Positions 10,059-20,986 of a DNA stretch of 64,000 bases are shown here, piece by piece. How positions within the stretch are numbered: position 1 is the first letter of the stretch; the number at the start of each line of letters is the position of its first letter. The stretch spans positions 10,922,001 to 10,986,000 of the forward strand of contig CM034411.1 of the NCBI GenBank assembly GCA_019925095.2, in the 5' to 3' direction. The notes below the pieces were generated by a model. The model was not told the origin of the DNA, searched no databases, and worked only from the letters and a program-made list of their open reading frames with translations. The DNA comes from Dendrolimus kikuchii. Its lineage: Eukaryota > Arthropoda > Insecta > Lepidoptera > Lasiocampidae. The position numbers were made by a program, and so were the translations under genes.

Positions 10059-10705
10059 ACATCATCATCATCATCATCCGAGCGTTAAATCTCAGTTGCG
10101 TTCGGTGCGTTCACTCCGACGCCCAGGGTCCGCTTTGCTACTTTTTCAGCATCCCCGTTTTGAGACCATTGGTACGCATGTCGTCCTTCACAACGGCAAG
10201 CCAACATTTCTTGGGCCTTCCCCTTCGACCGGGACCTAGATGAGGCGGCATGGCTAGATATTTGTTCCCAACATTAGCCGGTCTCCGTAAAACATGGCCG
10301 TGCCAGCGTAAGCGACACTCTTGCAGTTTGTCTGCTATGTCACGGACATCAAGACTGCCATGGATGCGGGAGTCCCTAACACGGTCTTTCCGCGTCACTC
10401 CTCACATCCATCGCAGCATATTTATCTCTGTGACACGCAGTTCCTGCTTGTGTCGCTCAAGTACAGGCCACGCTTCACTGCCATACAAAAGGACAGGTCT
10501 AATGATGTATTTATAGACCTATCCTTTTAATTTAACCGGCATTTTAGGGTCGCAAATGACACCTGTCACCTCACGCCACTTGGCCCAAGCTCTAAGTACA
10601 GATCCCAAGTACTTAAACTGATCCGTTCGCTCGACCGCATCTTCGCCTATGCGCACGGATGTGGGATCTGTAGGGTTGCAGGCCAAGTACTCAGTACTAA
10701 GTACT
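10059..10705 (-). mobile_element. RTE-like LINE, 5'-truncated, with 12-bp duplication
   Basis: The insertion is flanked by TGTCTGCTGAAC at 10047-10058 and 10706-10717. Its 3' end, on the minus strand, is a (GATGAT)n microsatellite at about 10061-10077, typical of RTE-type LINEs. Removing the insertion restores a continuous family A copy. Confidence 0.88.
10081..10700 (-). pseudogene. RTE-like reverse transcriptase C-terminal region
   Basis: On the minus strand the order is [29 protein letters not shown] (about 10600-10640), [20 protein letters not shown] (about 10530-10570), then VTRKDRVRDSRIHGSLDVRD, RLRWHGHVLRRP and RRGRPKKCW (10398-10170). This is the post-RT region of RTE/endonuclease-reverse-transcriptase LINEs. 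The join near 10400-10520 and the 'LRAWAKWRE' junction show small deletions and a frame change. The endonuclease and catalytic RT parts are absent through 5' truncation. Confidence 0.85.
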
Positions 10706-10740
10706 TGTCTGCTGAACGCTTGCAATAAAAAGAAATATGA

Positions 10741-11239
10741 ACGATCAAATGAAAATTGTCTCAACCGTATCTAGTCCACCGTAAGGTTCTCGCCAGATAT
10801 AAAAAGTATAAATACACTACATAGTAGGGATTGTTACGGCTGGGACGGGCAAGTTCCCAAGCCGTTTCCAATTGAATTTCAGTTTCACGCTGGCAATTCA
10901 ATTCTGATATAGATCTTTTCAGCGGTAAAGTTTCATGAATGGAAATATAATCACTGTTACTCCTTTTGTGAATGAACAAATGAATGAATATTTTGCGATT
11001 TAAAAGTGTTATGCAATATTCAACTTCTGTTTTTGAAGTGAAACTTCTTGAGAATCGTTGTGATTCGAAACTCGAACAGACGATAAAGCGACACTAAAAA
11101 GAGATAAACACATAAATCTATAGGACTAAGCCTGCGATAGAATGAGATAGAATACATTATATTTAATAATTTAAACACTACAGATAGAGATGGAAATGTT
11201 TTGAACTTTTTCGTTAATACTTCAAATTTTATGTTTTAA
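10741..11239. other. Unassigned sequence
   Basis: No recognisable coding or repeat signal. Confidence 0.4.
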
Positions 11240-11362
11240 TTTTTTTGCTGGAGTGCAGCAGCGGCTCGGCAGGTGTCGGCTCACCTGATGGAAAGCGGTT
11301 ACCGTCGCCTATGGACGTTTGCGACACTAGAGATGTCACGAACGCGCTGCCGGTCTCGGAGA
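11240..11362 (-). repeat. Family A, partial copy
   Basis: Poly-T start, then GGAAAGCGGTTACCGTCGCC and a GCGCTGC block match the 3' third of family A on the minus strand. Divergent from the other copies. Confidence 0.6.
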
Positions 11363-11527
11363 AATTTTTAATAAACTCCATAATTAGCGTCGTGGGAATA
11401 CCTCACCCGGGAGCTCAATCCAAATCGCCACGGTACGCAAGGGAAACGACCTCGAGAAACGCTGCGTACATAAGCGAAGTGGCTCAAAGAAATGTGGATG
11501 CATAACGGATTCCTTTTAAATTTAAAC

Positions 11528-11838
11528 ATCCGTGCAGGAACAGAAAAAGAATACAATTTCCGGCGGGCGGCCTGTCGTAAGAGACGACAATACAACCCAC
11601 AGCCAGGTGGTAGGGTATTTGCCCCTCTGGATGACTGGCACCTCTGCTTTAGAGTATGCCGCCATAACAACCTTGAGTTGTGTGTGTTCCAACATTAGTG
11701 GTCAGGTTCCAGTCTCCCTTTAAAGAGCAGCAGCGCATTGTAGCATCTTTGGTGTTGCAAATGCCCATAGACGATGGTAGCCGCTTTCCATGTGGTGGAC
11801 TATCCACCTATTCGCTGAACGCATGTAATAAAAAAAAT
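11528..11838 (+). repeat. Family A copy
   Basis: Full length from ATCCGTGCAGGAAC to the tail TGTAATAAAAAAAA. It faces the next copy tail-to-tail across ~31 bp. Confidence 0.85.
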
Positions 11839-11869
11839 CATATATAGTCGAAGTAGCGAAGTCCGTCAG

Positions 11870-12182
11870 TTTTTTTTTTATTGCAGGAGTTCAGCAGACA
11901 GGCAGACGGCCCACTTGATGAAAAGCTCTTACCATCGCCTATAGACATTTGCAAAACCGAAGGTGCTACAAATGCGCTGCTGCTTTCTTAAGGGACACTG
12001 GAACCTGGTCACTAATGCCGGAACACAACTCAAGGTTGTTATGACGACATACTTTAGACCAGGGGTGGTAGCCATCCAGTCGGGCAAATGCCCTACCACC
12101 TGGCTGTGGGTTGTTTTGTCGCCTCTTACGACAGGCCGCCCGGCCGCAGGAAATTGTATTCTTTCTCCGTTCCTGCACAGAT
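11870..12182 (-). repeat. Family A copy
   Basis: Starts with its poly-T (A-tail complement) and TTGCAGGAGTTCAGCAG and ends TCCGTTCCTGCACAGAT; full length. Confidence 0.88.
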
Positions 12183-12404
12183 AAGACAGTGGGGTAACTA
12201 TAATACATAAATTTCTCATTATTTCCATGTTTGAATAATTATGGCGACAACAAATCAGTCAGTGAAGCTACGACACCATTGAATTCTGTGTTCGAATTGT
12301 AGTTGCGTTAAATTCCGTTTAAAAAAGTCAAAAGACGAGCGGTTGTATGAACTTACCCCATTGACGGACTTCACCACCTTGACTATAATAAAATTACATT
12401 CATA

Positions 12405-12475
12405 CATATTATCACGCCTGTTTCCCATAGGGGTTAGCAGAGACGATGATTTTCCACTTGCTAATTGAATATTTA
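12405..12475 (-). repeat. LINE family L 3' end scrap
   Basis: CACGCCTGTTTCCCATAGGG matches the terminal part of the LINE at 46990-47470 (and 40690-40805). Only the last few codons and tail are kept. Confidence 0.6.
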
Positions 12476-13970
12476 TTTCGGAAACTTTACGATAACGCTA
12501 CAAGTTACATTTTATGGACATGCCTGCTATACATCAGGTCAGAGATATTTAAGAAGAAGCACCCACTGGATAAAACAGTGTGTCAACTGTTCTGTGTTAT
12601 AACTACAAATCTGTGATGGCATGTAAAATTTTGTAGGACTGTCATTTATTATATTCTGAAAACTTCAATCAAAGGTACAGTAATTAAAGACGCCTACAAA
12701 TTCTTCCTTACCGAGAGCGACGTACGTGAGCGCTCCCAGGCGAATACCGCTGTCCTTTTTACTCATCAAGGCATAACTTGTACGACTATCCCCTTCTGAG
12801 CCCACCCATTCTATATAGCTAAAACCCTGTTTTCAGCCCACATTTCAGTCAGTATCACCCCGTGCAGTCTGCTGTACGCACGTTTGACAATAATATTACA
12901 TAAATAAATATATGTATAACAATTTTAGAAATTTAAATTTAGAACTTCGAGATTTTAATTTCGCAAGTAGTTATGATATTTTAACGAGTATCAGAAGTTA
13001 TTATATAAAATATTGTATTTGATGTACTGAATTTTCTAAATTACAATTTTTGAATTGACTCAAAAAAATAAAGACTGACTTAAAGACTTTGAGCCGTCGG
13101 AGCGGTATTTGTATTAAGCGGCGTACGGCCTCAACAACAGGTGAGTGTAGTATTGATGATTAGTTTGAATGAAAATTATCAAGACGTTTTATTCCATGTT
13201 TAAATTTCAGCTTACATTACGTTCCGTAAACTTACTTAATTATACATTTTAATTGTCAATCGACTTCTTAATTCTTAAGTTTATATTATTAACAACGAAT
13301 ATAGTTTAAGGATGATTAACTTACGTTTATTACATATATTACACATTGAAATAATAATTCTCTATCAAACACATACACATACAAGTTTGGCCTCGATTTA
13401 ATTATTATCTTGTACCACAAATAAAATTAATTAATTAAATACATTTTATTGCATTGATACTGTCTTCAATATAATATAGATCAGCAAATAAATACGAAAT
13501 TATTATAGAAAATATATATTTATTGTTTTCGTATATTTTTGAATTTGTTTAAAAGTTTCGTTTTACTTGATTTCAAATGTTTAATTGCTAAAAGGCAAAA
13601 ATATTTTAATTTTTAAATTGTGTACAAAAAGATGAAATTTAATTTGAGAAAGAAACCTTCTTCAAAAAAAGTGTTTCTTTATTTCCTTTATATATTTTGG
13701 TTTATTGATTAAAAATAAATTAAATACAAAGCTATATCAGAATATAGCTCGTATTTAATTTTTACGGTTCATATGACTTACATAAAATATTTCTTTGTAC
13801 GAAATGAGATATGTTAAGTGTTGAAAGTAGTCAGAAATAAAATTCATTAACGGCTCAACAACATTACAATGAAAAATTTACGCATCGAAACAGGATATAA
13901 GTTCCGATAACTGACAGGGCACATAAAATATGATTAAAATTTATTTTGACATTATATTATTAAAAAGTTT
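12476..13970. other. Long unassigned AT-rich stretch
   Basis: Very A/T-rich with no open frame of interest. A slightly less AT-rich patch at 12700-12870 and a donor-like CAACAG|GTGAGT at about 13134-13145 were noted but nothing links them to a gene. Confidence 0.4.
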
Positions 13971-13974
13971 TTAT

Positions 13975-14960
13975 TTAAACAAAATCTTGGGTAGGTTGTG
14001 GTGTGGGTCGGGGCCCGGAGAAAGTTCCGTCCGGGCTGGAGGTGTATGCGCGAGCGAGCCCACGGCCCGGACACAGAGAAACGCCCAGGGATTTTAGTGG
14101 GTATCCCCGACCCTAGGTGGCAATAGCATCCTCGGGCCCCGGGAGAGGTCACCAAGGGATACGTGGGATTTCCGACTGCCGGTGTTACACTCAAGCTTCT
14201 GGTTAATGCTAGAACTTGCAAACATCGACCTACAGACTACCCACTAAACCTTCCAGCGTCTCTCCGCATTAAAATGAGGCTTCACGGGACCATAATCATA
14301 GGTATGACTGCCGTGACACGGAGGGATATACCTTTTTTACCAGAACACACCACGGCACTGGGTGTGGCTCGCCGGAAGGGCCCTCCGACCCCCCAGTTCC
14401 ACTACGTTATCGGGATAAGATGAGCAAATAATAGCCTGCTAACCCTTCTTCGCTGTCTTCGTCTTCCCATTCGCCAGTAGTGCCGTCGCGATGAGAGCGT
14501 GCCATGATTCGCACGCGCTCACCTCTCCTTCTTTGGGGCGAATCATAAAGCAATCACGCAGGAATTAAGAGGCGAAGACACCGAGGGCTTGCTTCCCTTT
14601 GCCCCCCCATCTCCCAAGGCACTCCGAGTTAGTTGTCTTGTTTCCGATTTCCGCTAACCCTGTCATAAGGTGAAGGAAGGAATACCGAGAAATTTTAGTG
14701 GGTAGCCCTGAATCGGATGGTCATAGCATTTTCTAGGAGGTGCTACTACCACCCTAAACTTTTTTTTAACGGGGAAAAACCAGTTTACGGACTTATCTCT
14801 GTGTGGGGGTCACGGTGAGAGCATGTAGAGACTCGCCATCCTGCTGCCGGAATACTCACTAAACTCCCCGTCTTCCTTCCGATAACCACCCCCGCTTGGC
14901 GACTCCCACACCCCTCCGCCGCGCTTCCCTCGCGGTTGATAAAGTGAATGTAGACACGTT
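13975..14960 (+). repeat. GC-rich repeat family H
   Basis: GC-rich against AT-rich flanks. It carries the family signature TTTTAGTGGGTATCCCCGAC at 14093-14112 and a second TTTTAGTGGGTAGCCC at about 14694. The block AACCCTGTCATAAGGTGAAG at 14656 matches the complement of 23355-23395. Open frames of 86-89 codons exist but carry no motif. Probably one or two SINE/LINE-derived units; the boundaries are approximate. Confidence 0.55.
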
Positions 14961-15301
14961 CCACAATATATTTTAAAACAATGTTCATATAGAAGAGTAT
15001 GCTTTAAAATGCCTTGTTATCATTATACTTTTAAAAATATCATGAGAGATAATTATATTTTTAATTACTTTTCAAACTATTGATTCGAATGCGGGTAGTT
15101 GTAAATAAGTCTTATCTAAATTTGTTCTCTCGATATTTTATTAAAATTAATTGGAAATATATACATTTAAGTTTATCTAATGTGTAAATAACAGTTATTT
15201 AATTAAGTCTACCTGCCAGAGTGTACGCAGTACATAATTTCGCCGTTTTGTTGTATAGCCTTGAAATCGTGTTGTGACAATTTTGTGTTTGAACTTTTAC
15301 A

Positions 15302-16021
15302 ATGGAAGCAATCCAAGAGTCGATGGCCACAATGATGGAAATGATTCAGGAAAAATTTACTAAATTCGAAAGTGAATTGAAAAGCGCCCCTGACTCAATT
15401 TCTAGCAATCCTAATCTGGCTTTGGAATTTTCATCATTCAAGGTATTCGTTCTGCAAGCCTTTGCGAATCTTAAGCAACAAATTGAGGTATTAGTCTTAA
15501 ATGTAGATCGCTTAGACATGCATACTCGTCGTAAGATTCTCCTACTTCATGGTATTACCGAGAACGCAAAAGAGAACACTTCGGATACAGTAATCAAAGT
15601 AATACAAAATAAACTCAAATTAACTGATTTCTCGTCCGATCATATTCAACGTTGTCATAGAATGGGACGACTTCAAGATTCGCAAAAACCACGACCAATT
15701 CTGGTTAAATTCCGTGATATGACAATGCGTAACAAAATATGGTTCACTAAAACCACACTGAAAGGGTCTGGTGTCACCGTCTCCGAGTTTCTTACTAAGC
15801 TTCGACATAATGTCTTTACATCAGCCCGAGAGAAATTTGGAATTTCAAAGTGTTGGACCAGGGACGGCTGCGTCTACATTATTGGATCAGATGGATGTCG
15901 TCACAGAATCAACTCACTTAGTGCGCTCAATAAGATCTCTCAAGAATCACCCACAACTTCAGATGGATCTCACAAAAATATTACAATTAGACCAAAACGC
16001 CCTGGTACCACTAATAAGTAA
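15302..16021 (+). CDS. ORF1: LINE ORF1 protein, L1-ORF1p-like nucleic-acid chaperone
   Basis: 239 codons from a true ATG. Residues 1-75 are rich in heptad-like hydrophobic spacing and charged residues, suggesting a coiled coil for oligomerisation. Residues ~78-165 (RRKILLLHGI near the start, IQRCHRMGR and PRPILVKFRD in the middle) match the RRM-like central domain of LINE ORF1 proteins, and VYIIGSDG near residue 196 fits the C-terminal domain. Such proteins coat LINE RNA and assist target-primed reverse transcription. The tail is basic (RPKRPG). The ORF is intact, and the next ORF on this strand is ORF2, 1.4 kb downstream. No frameshift is present. The identification rests on pattern, not on a search. 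Confidence 0.82.
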   Translation: MEAIQESMATMMEMIQEKFTKFESELKSAPDSISSNPNLALEFSSFKVFVLQAFANLKQQIEVLVLNVDRLDMHTRRKILLLHGITENAKENTSDTVIKVIQNKLKLTDFSSDHIQRCHRMGRLQDSQKPRPILVKFRDMTMRNKIWFTKTTLKGSGVTVSEFLTKLRHNVFTSAREKFGISKCWTRDGCVYIIGSDGCRHRINSLSALNKISQESPTTSDGSHKNITIRPKRPGTTNK

Positions 16022-17461
16022 TTATACGATGTGTCTGGCTTTTCAGTGTTATTTGATATACATAGGTAAAATCTAATCAGTGAAAATTAAATATGTAATA
16101 TTATGTGTTCTCATATAGGTACATGCTACCTATACTCCTATAATTAAATAATTTAATTTATTGTAGTGATGTGGTCCTAAACACTAACGTAAATATTGTA
16201 AATCCAAAATATGCCTGCTTGTAACTAACAAAGTACTCATGAAACAATACATTCTATAGTTTTGTTACCCTACTATAGTTTAAATCCTGAATTGGTTACA
16301 ATTGCGATAGTATTTTCTCTTTATATTCTAAATAACAATAATAAAAACAACAATTTGAACATAATGGTTAAATTATCCTCTTATGTTTACTTTCTACCTG
16401 TTTGATTGTGTTTAAATAGTAATTTATAACATTTCATAACTTTTTTTTTGCTTTGTTTGATATTGCTTAATTTAATCTCTCGGTTACTCAGTCAAAGAAA
16501 AACCAAATTATCATTTTACAGTTAATGTAACTAGTATATAGATATTTAATTACATTAATGCACTTTTTTTTTACCTTCTATGTATTCTTTAAAAATATTG
16601 GTATTTTTTTAACAAATGAAAAACTAGAATTCTACAAAATAAGTCTTAAAGAATTATGTAAGTACCTAATAACTTAACAGTAAAGGCAAATAGTTATTTA
16701 TCATTATTCATGTCTAATTTGGATAAAATTAACAGAAATAAATTTAAACCTATTTCAACTATTGTGTTTATTTAATTCCTAAATATCTCATTTAGATGTA
16801 GTTTTAGGCTATATATTACAAATAATGTACCTAACTTATAAATATTTTTGCAGTGTATCAATTTCAATCGACATTCAATTAAACAGATAATCTACTAAAA
16901 TTTTATACAAAACCTGTACTTTATAATTCAATAAATTGATCATTATTACACTACCAGGCTCAGAGTTGGGTAATGGTTATTTAATCTCAATTTGCGACCA
17001 TTCCCCACTTATTTTGAATGGTCATAATAATTATATTTCATGTCAATTAAATTAAATTAGTTAATTGTTCACACAGTTATTTAAAGAATCCACTATATTA
17101 ATGTAGCTATAGATTTTCAATGATATTCCAATTAATTGCCCTTTGGGCACTTTGAATGTGTCGTGTAGTCTTAGTGTAGTTTACATTATCAAACCTGCAG
17201 AATATTTATTAAAACAGTTTAGTGACATTATCCTCTACTTTTGCACATAATCGTACTTTTTTATATTGTTTCTTTTTTATTCTCAGTTTTTAGTTAAGCT
17301 TTTGTATGTACTTGCCCATAACTGGCGGGTGGACAATGTTTTAAAATTTTAATTAATTGTTGTGTTAAATATTTATTATTATAATACTATTAAATTTATA
17401 TTTTAGTATTATATTTATATATATATTTATTCAGTACATATTCATATTGTATATAAAAAGT
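16022..17461 (+). other. Unusually long inter-ORF spacer of the LINE
   Basis: 1,440 bp of AT-rich sequence with no long frame. LINE ORFs normally overlap or lie within tens of bases. A weak stem GACCATTC/GAATGGTC lies at about 16996-17024 and a TATA-like TGTATATAAAAAG at 17448-17460 directly precedes the ORF2 ATG. It may be a real feature of this family or a secondary insertion; no target duplication was found. Confidence 0.5.
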
Positions 17462-20383
17462 ATGGCATCGTCTGATGACAGTGATGATTATAAAAGTATA
17501 TCTAGTACTCTTAGTGATGACAGTTTTCATAGTGTTCCTTCACTTTCTGACACTATATCTGCAAACTTCTCTGGTGTCTCTGGGACCTTTAACACTGTTC
17601 ACATCAATGCCCAAAGTATTCCGGCTCACTTCACCGATATGCTGGCGGCTTTTGACTGTAAGAATATACATGCTGTCCTTGTTTCTGAATCATGGCTCAA
17701 ACCACAGCTGCCGTCTGTGCTCTATTCTCTGCCCGGTTACCATTTGGTGAGAAATGATCGCGCGGTGGGTGGGGGTGGAGGTGTTGCTATCTACCTACGA
17801 TCGTCTCTAAAATTCAAAATTATTGATATGTCACCGCAACCACCTTCGCCGAATGCCGGCGAGCATCTCTTCATTGAAGTGGAACTGAATAATAATAAGA
17901 TTCTACTTGGAGTTTATTATTCCCCGTCTTTGCGTGTCAATTTCTTTTCGTCTTTCGAAAATCTACTTCAAAAATTTACCCCATCTTACACTCACACCAT
18001 AATCATGGGAGATTTTAATACTTGTCTATTAAAAAGAGACACTCGATCATCTTCTTTCATATCTTTAGTTGAATCCTGTAACCTTTCCCTACCCATATTA
18101 AGTGCCACACATCATTTCCCGAACTCAAATCCCTCGCTCCTGGATCTTATCCTAGTATCCTCTCTCGACCATGTGGTCATGCATGGCCAATGTCCCGCAG
18201 ATTCCTTCTCTTATCACGATCTTATTTTCCTTTCATATAAAATTCGTCCACCTAAAACCAAACCCAAAATTCTGTTGCAGCGCAATTTTAGTGGTATTAA
18301 TATGGACTCTTTACTCAAAGATGTAAATGAAATCAACTGGTCTTCGTTACGGGAAACTAGCTGTATAGATGAAAAACTTGGTATCTTTGAAGACAGTTTG
18401 ATTTCACTATACGACAAACACGCTCCCGTGCGCCCCATTAAAATGAAACATGTAGCTGCACCCTGGCTCTCCGCAGATATAAAAGAACTGTTGCGTAAAA
18501 AAGCCGCAGCTAAAACTAAATTTAAACATCGACAAAACACAAGAAATTGGGAAAAATATGTTTTAATCCGCAATCACTGTAATAAGGTGTGTAGGGACGC
18601 TCAAAGACGACATATCCATGACTCAGTAGAAAATAGCGATCCAGCAAAAGTCTGGAAGTTTCTTAGATCATTGGGTGTTGGAAAACAAAATACTCCCACT
18701 TATTTTAATTTAGATGTTGATTTATTAAATCAGCACTTCTCCTCTTCTTCTTACATAGATATAATATCTAAAAACAGCACTTTAGGACACTTTTCTTCAA
18801 TTCCAACTCCTAAATACCCACCATTTGTTTTCACACCATTAACTGATTGTGATGTTAAGAAGAGTATAGTTTCCATTACGTCGAAGGCTGTAGGCAGTGA
18901 CAGTGTTAGCCGAAATATGATTCTTCCTATCTTAGATCCAATCCTTCCAATTATTACACACATTTTTAATCACTCCCTAGTTCGTGGGACATTTCCCAGT
19001 AGTTGGAAAGAGGCACACATAATTCCCATCCCTAAGAAACCCAATCCTAAATCTTTTTCAGAATATCGCCCCATATCCATACTCCCATTCCTATCAAAAG
19101 TCCTGGAGCGTCTTGTTCACAAACAGCTCAGCATTTTCCTTAATAAAAACTCCCTTTTAAATCCCTTCCAATCAGGCTTCAGACCCGGGCATAGTACTGT
19201 CACTGCCTTAGTAAAAATTACTGATGATATCAAATTTGCTGCGGAAAAGGGTACAGTGACAGTTCTCACCTTATTGGATTTCAGTAACGCCTTTAATACA
19301 GTAGATTTTGATATTTTACTCGGCATGCTATGCTCTCTTAACATATCTCCAACAGTGATTGGTTGGTTTCGTACTTACCTGTTTGGACGTCGACAGCGTA
19401 TACGAATTGAAGATTCATTTTCTTCTTGGTGTAATACTACTGCTGGCGTACCTCAGGGTGGCGTCTTATCTCCTCTACTTTTCGCAATTTTCATAAATTC
19501 CATCTCTGAACAACTTCAAAGTTCCTACCACCTATATGCAGATGATTTGCAAATTTACACCAGCGCACCTATTGCTACCTTGTCTGATGCTATCGTCATT
19601 ATTAACGCCGACTTAAAATGTATATCTGATTGGAGTAGGAAATATGGGCTAAGTGTTAATCCTAGTAAAACCCAAGCTATTATCACTGGAAGTAATAAAA
19701 TGATTTCTAGGATTGACTGGTCCTCATTACCACCAATCATGTTTGATGGGACTGTTGTTCCTATAAGTGATACAGTGAAGAACCTAGGAATTCACATAGA
19801 TAAATCGTTATCGTGGGGCCTTCAGCTTCAGAAAATCAGCCAGAAAATATTTGCGTCAGCTGCTTCTCTACGCCGTCTGCAATATTTTCTACCATTCACC
19901 ACTAAAATAGCACTAGCGCAATCTCTCCTTCTTCCTATACTTGATTATGGTGACGTCAGCTATCTAGATCTTAACCAGAACCAATTAGATAAACTTGAGC
20001 GACTTCAAAACTTCTGTATACGATTCATATTTGGCTTGCGCAAATATGATCACATATCTGAATTTCGCACAAAGCTCAAATGGTTGCCAATTCGACTTCG
20101 CCGTAATGCTCATGTTCTCTCTCTTCTTTATAACGTATTGTTTGATCCTAGGACCCCGTCTTATCTTAAAGAACGTTTTCAGTTCTTTCACAGTGATTCG
20201 AGGTCTTTGAGAACGTCAGAGAGGTTGCGACTTAGGACACCAGCGCATACTACGGAGATTTACGCAAGATCGTTCTCTGTCCAGGCTGTGCATCTCTGGA
20301 ATGCTCTCCCGGCAGATGTCCGGTCTGCTAAATCTATCCATTCTTTTAACAGACTTGTGAAGGAGCACTATTTAACTGTATAA
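17462..20383 (+). CDS. ORF2: LINE ORF2: AP endonuclease plus reverse transcriptase
   Basis: 973 codons from ATG at 17462 (an upstream in-frame TTG at 17447 is not a likely start). Counting from 17447, the endonuclease has N54 in HINAQS, E81 in VSESWLK, GGGVAIYLR, D189/N191 in MGDFNT and SYHDLI at 255-260, where many families have SDH. The RT core has LLDFSNAF with D611, GVPQGGVLSPLLF from 667 and YADD at 697-700, followed by GLSVNPSKT and the thumb motif VKNLGIHID. The C-terminal tail contains FSVQAVHLWNALP. The length and motif order fit a full CR1/Jockey-group pol. It nicks target DNA and reverse-transcribes its own RNA there. No stop or frameshift interrupts it, so it may be functional. 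Confidence 0.92.
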   Translation: MASSDDSDDYKSISSTLSDDSFHSVPSLSDTISANFSGVSGTFNTVHINAQSIPAHFTDMLAAFDCKNIHAVLVSESWLKPQLPSVLYSLPGYHLVRNDRAVGGGGGVAIYLRSSLKFKIIDMSPQPPSPNAGEHLFIEVELNNNKILLGVYYSPSLRVNFFSSFENLLQKFTPSYTHTIIMGDFNTCLLKRDTRSSSFISLVESCNLSLPILSATHHFPNSNPSLLDLILVSSLDHVVMHGQCPADSFSYHDLIFLSYKIRPPKTKPKILLQRNFSGINMDSLLKDVNEINWSSLRETSCIDEKLGIFEDSLISLYDKHAPVRPIKMKHVAAPWLSADIKELLRKKAAAKTKFKHRQNTRNWEKYVLIRNHCNKVCRDAQRRHIHDSVENSDPAKVWKFLRSLGVGKQNTPTYFNLDVDLLNQHFSSSSYIDIISKNSTLGHFSSIPTPKYPPFVFTPLTDCDVKKSIVSITSKAVGSDSVSRNMILPILDPILPIITHIFNHSLVRGTFPSSWKEAHIIPIPKKPNPKSFSEYRPISILPFLSKVLERLVHKQLSIFLNKNSLLNPFQSGFRPGHSTVTALVKITDDIKFAAEKGTVTVLTLLDFSNAFNTVDFDILLGMLCSLNISPTVIGWFRTYLFGRRQRIRIEDSFSSWCNTTAGVPQGGVLSPLLFAIFINSISEQLQSSYHLYADDLQIYTSAPIATLSDAIVIINADLKCISDWSRKYGLSVNPSKTQAIITGSNKMISRIDWSSLPPIMFDGTVVPISDTVKNLGIHIDKSLSWGLQLQKISQKIFASAASLRRLQYFLPFTTKIALAQSLLLPILDYGDVSYLDLNQNQLDKLERLQNFCIRFIFGLRKYDHISEFRTKLKWLPIRLRRNAHVLSLLYNVLFDPRTPSYLKERFQFFHSDSRSLRTSERLRLRTPAHTTEIYARSFSVQAVHLWNALPADVRSAKSIHSFNRLVKEHYLTV

Positions 20384-20640
20384 CGTGTTTATTGATTGTT
20401 TTGTATTTCTATGTACGTATATATTTTTATAACTATAATATATGTATTATAATTATTTTATTATTATCTATTTCAACTGCACGCCAACGCTATCTATGTA
20501 ATTAGTTCTTGTCCATCCAAAGGTTGCCTGGAAGAGATTGCTTTTAGCAATAAGGCCGCCCATTGTACTACCTTTTAGTATGTAAGTTTATTGTGTACTT
20601 TTTCTATGTAATGTTGGTGTACAATAAAGTGTATTGATTG
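20384..20640 (+). terminator. LINE 3' UTR and polyadenylation signal
   Basis: Holds the hairpin-like GGAAGAGATTGCTTTTAGCAATAAGG block at about 20532 and GTGTACAATAAAGTG near the end, the conserved ending of this LINE group. Confidence 0.65.
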
Positions 20641-20986
20641 CGTTTCACCATCATCTTACCTATAAATTTATTTGGCACATAGCTATTTGCCACTTACTAG
20701 TTGGTAGGTTTGGCAACGTCGCATTTTGTAGTTCTGTTTTACGAAATACATATATTAAGAAATGCATTCTGTGTTGTAAATACACGTGAAAATATGTTTT
20801 AATCATTTTAGTGTACATTTTATACAATTTTTTATACATTCTATATAAATACAGCTTGAAATATGTCATCCCTTAATTTACATTGATCAAAACAACATAT
20901 ACATTATTTTTTGTCTTACTGTGAACGGAACGTCATTCTCCAATGAACAAACATGAAAGTTGCAACATAAACGAATGTTTGTAGTA
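20641..20986. other. Unassigned AT-rich sequence
   Basis: No coding or repeat signal, except the target copy TTTGTAGTA at 20978-20986. Confidence 0.4.

Larger units (their letters stand above)
9804..10740 (+). repeat. Family A interspersed repeat, interrupted by LINE
   Basis: Family A reads from CCGTGCAGGAACGGAG through CCAGGTGGTAGGG, GGTTCCAGTCTCCC and CATAGGCGATGGTAACC to GTCTGCCTGTCTGCTGAAC and an A-rich tail. This copy spans 9804-10058 and resumes at 10718 (GCTTGCAATAAAAAG) after the LINE. The A-rich tail and lack of tRNA boxes suggest a SINE-like or LINE-tail derivative moved by LINE enzymes. Confidence 0.8.
15230..20640 (+). mobile_element. Apparently intact two-ORF LINE (CR1/Jockey group)
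   Basis: The element has a short 5' UTR, ORF1 (15302-16021), a 1.44-kb spacer, ORF2 (17462-20383) and a ~250-bp 3' UTR with AATAAA at about 20624. Both ORFs are uninterrupted, unlike every other LINE in the window. The 3' UTR block TGGAAGAGATTGC...GCAATAAGGCCGCC is shared with tails at 8295, 22525, 33570 and 55785, so it belongs to an abundant group. The 5' limit is a guess and no target duplication was found. Confidence 0.8.

Noticed and set aside
13134..13145. Splice donor CAACAG|GTGAGT as sign of a host exon
   Set aside because: No open frame upstream and no acceptor partner; a single donor match is expected by chance.
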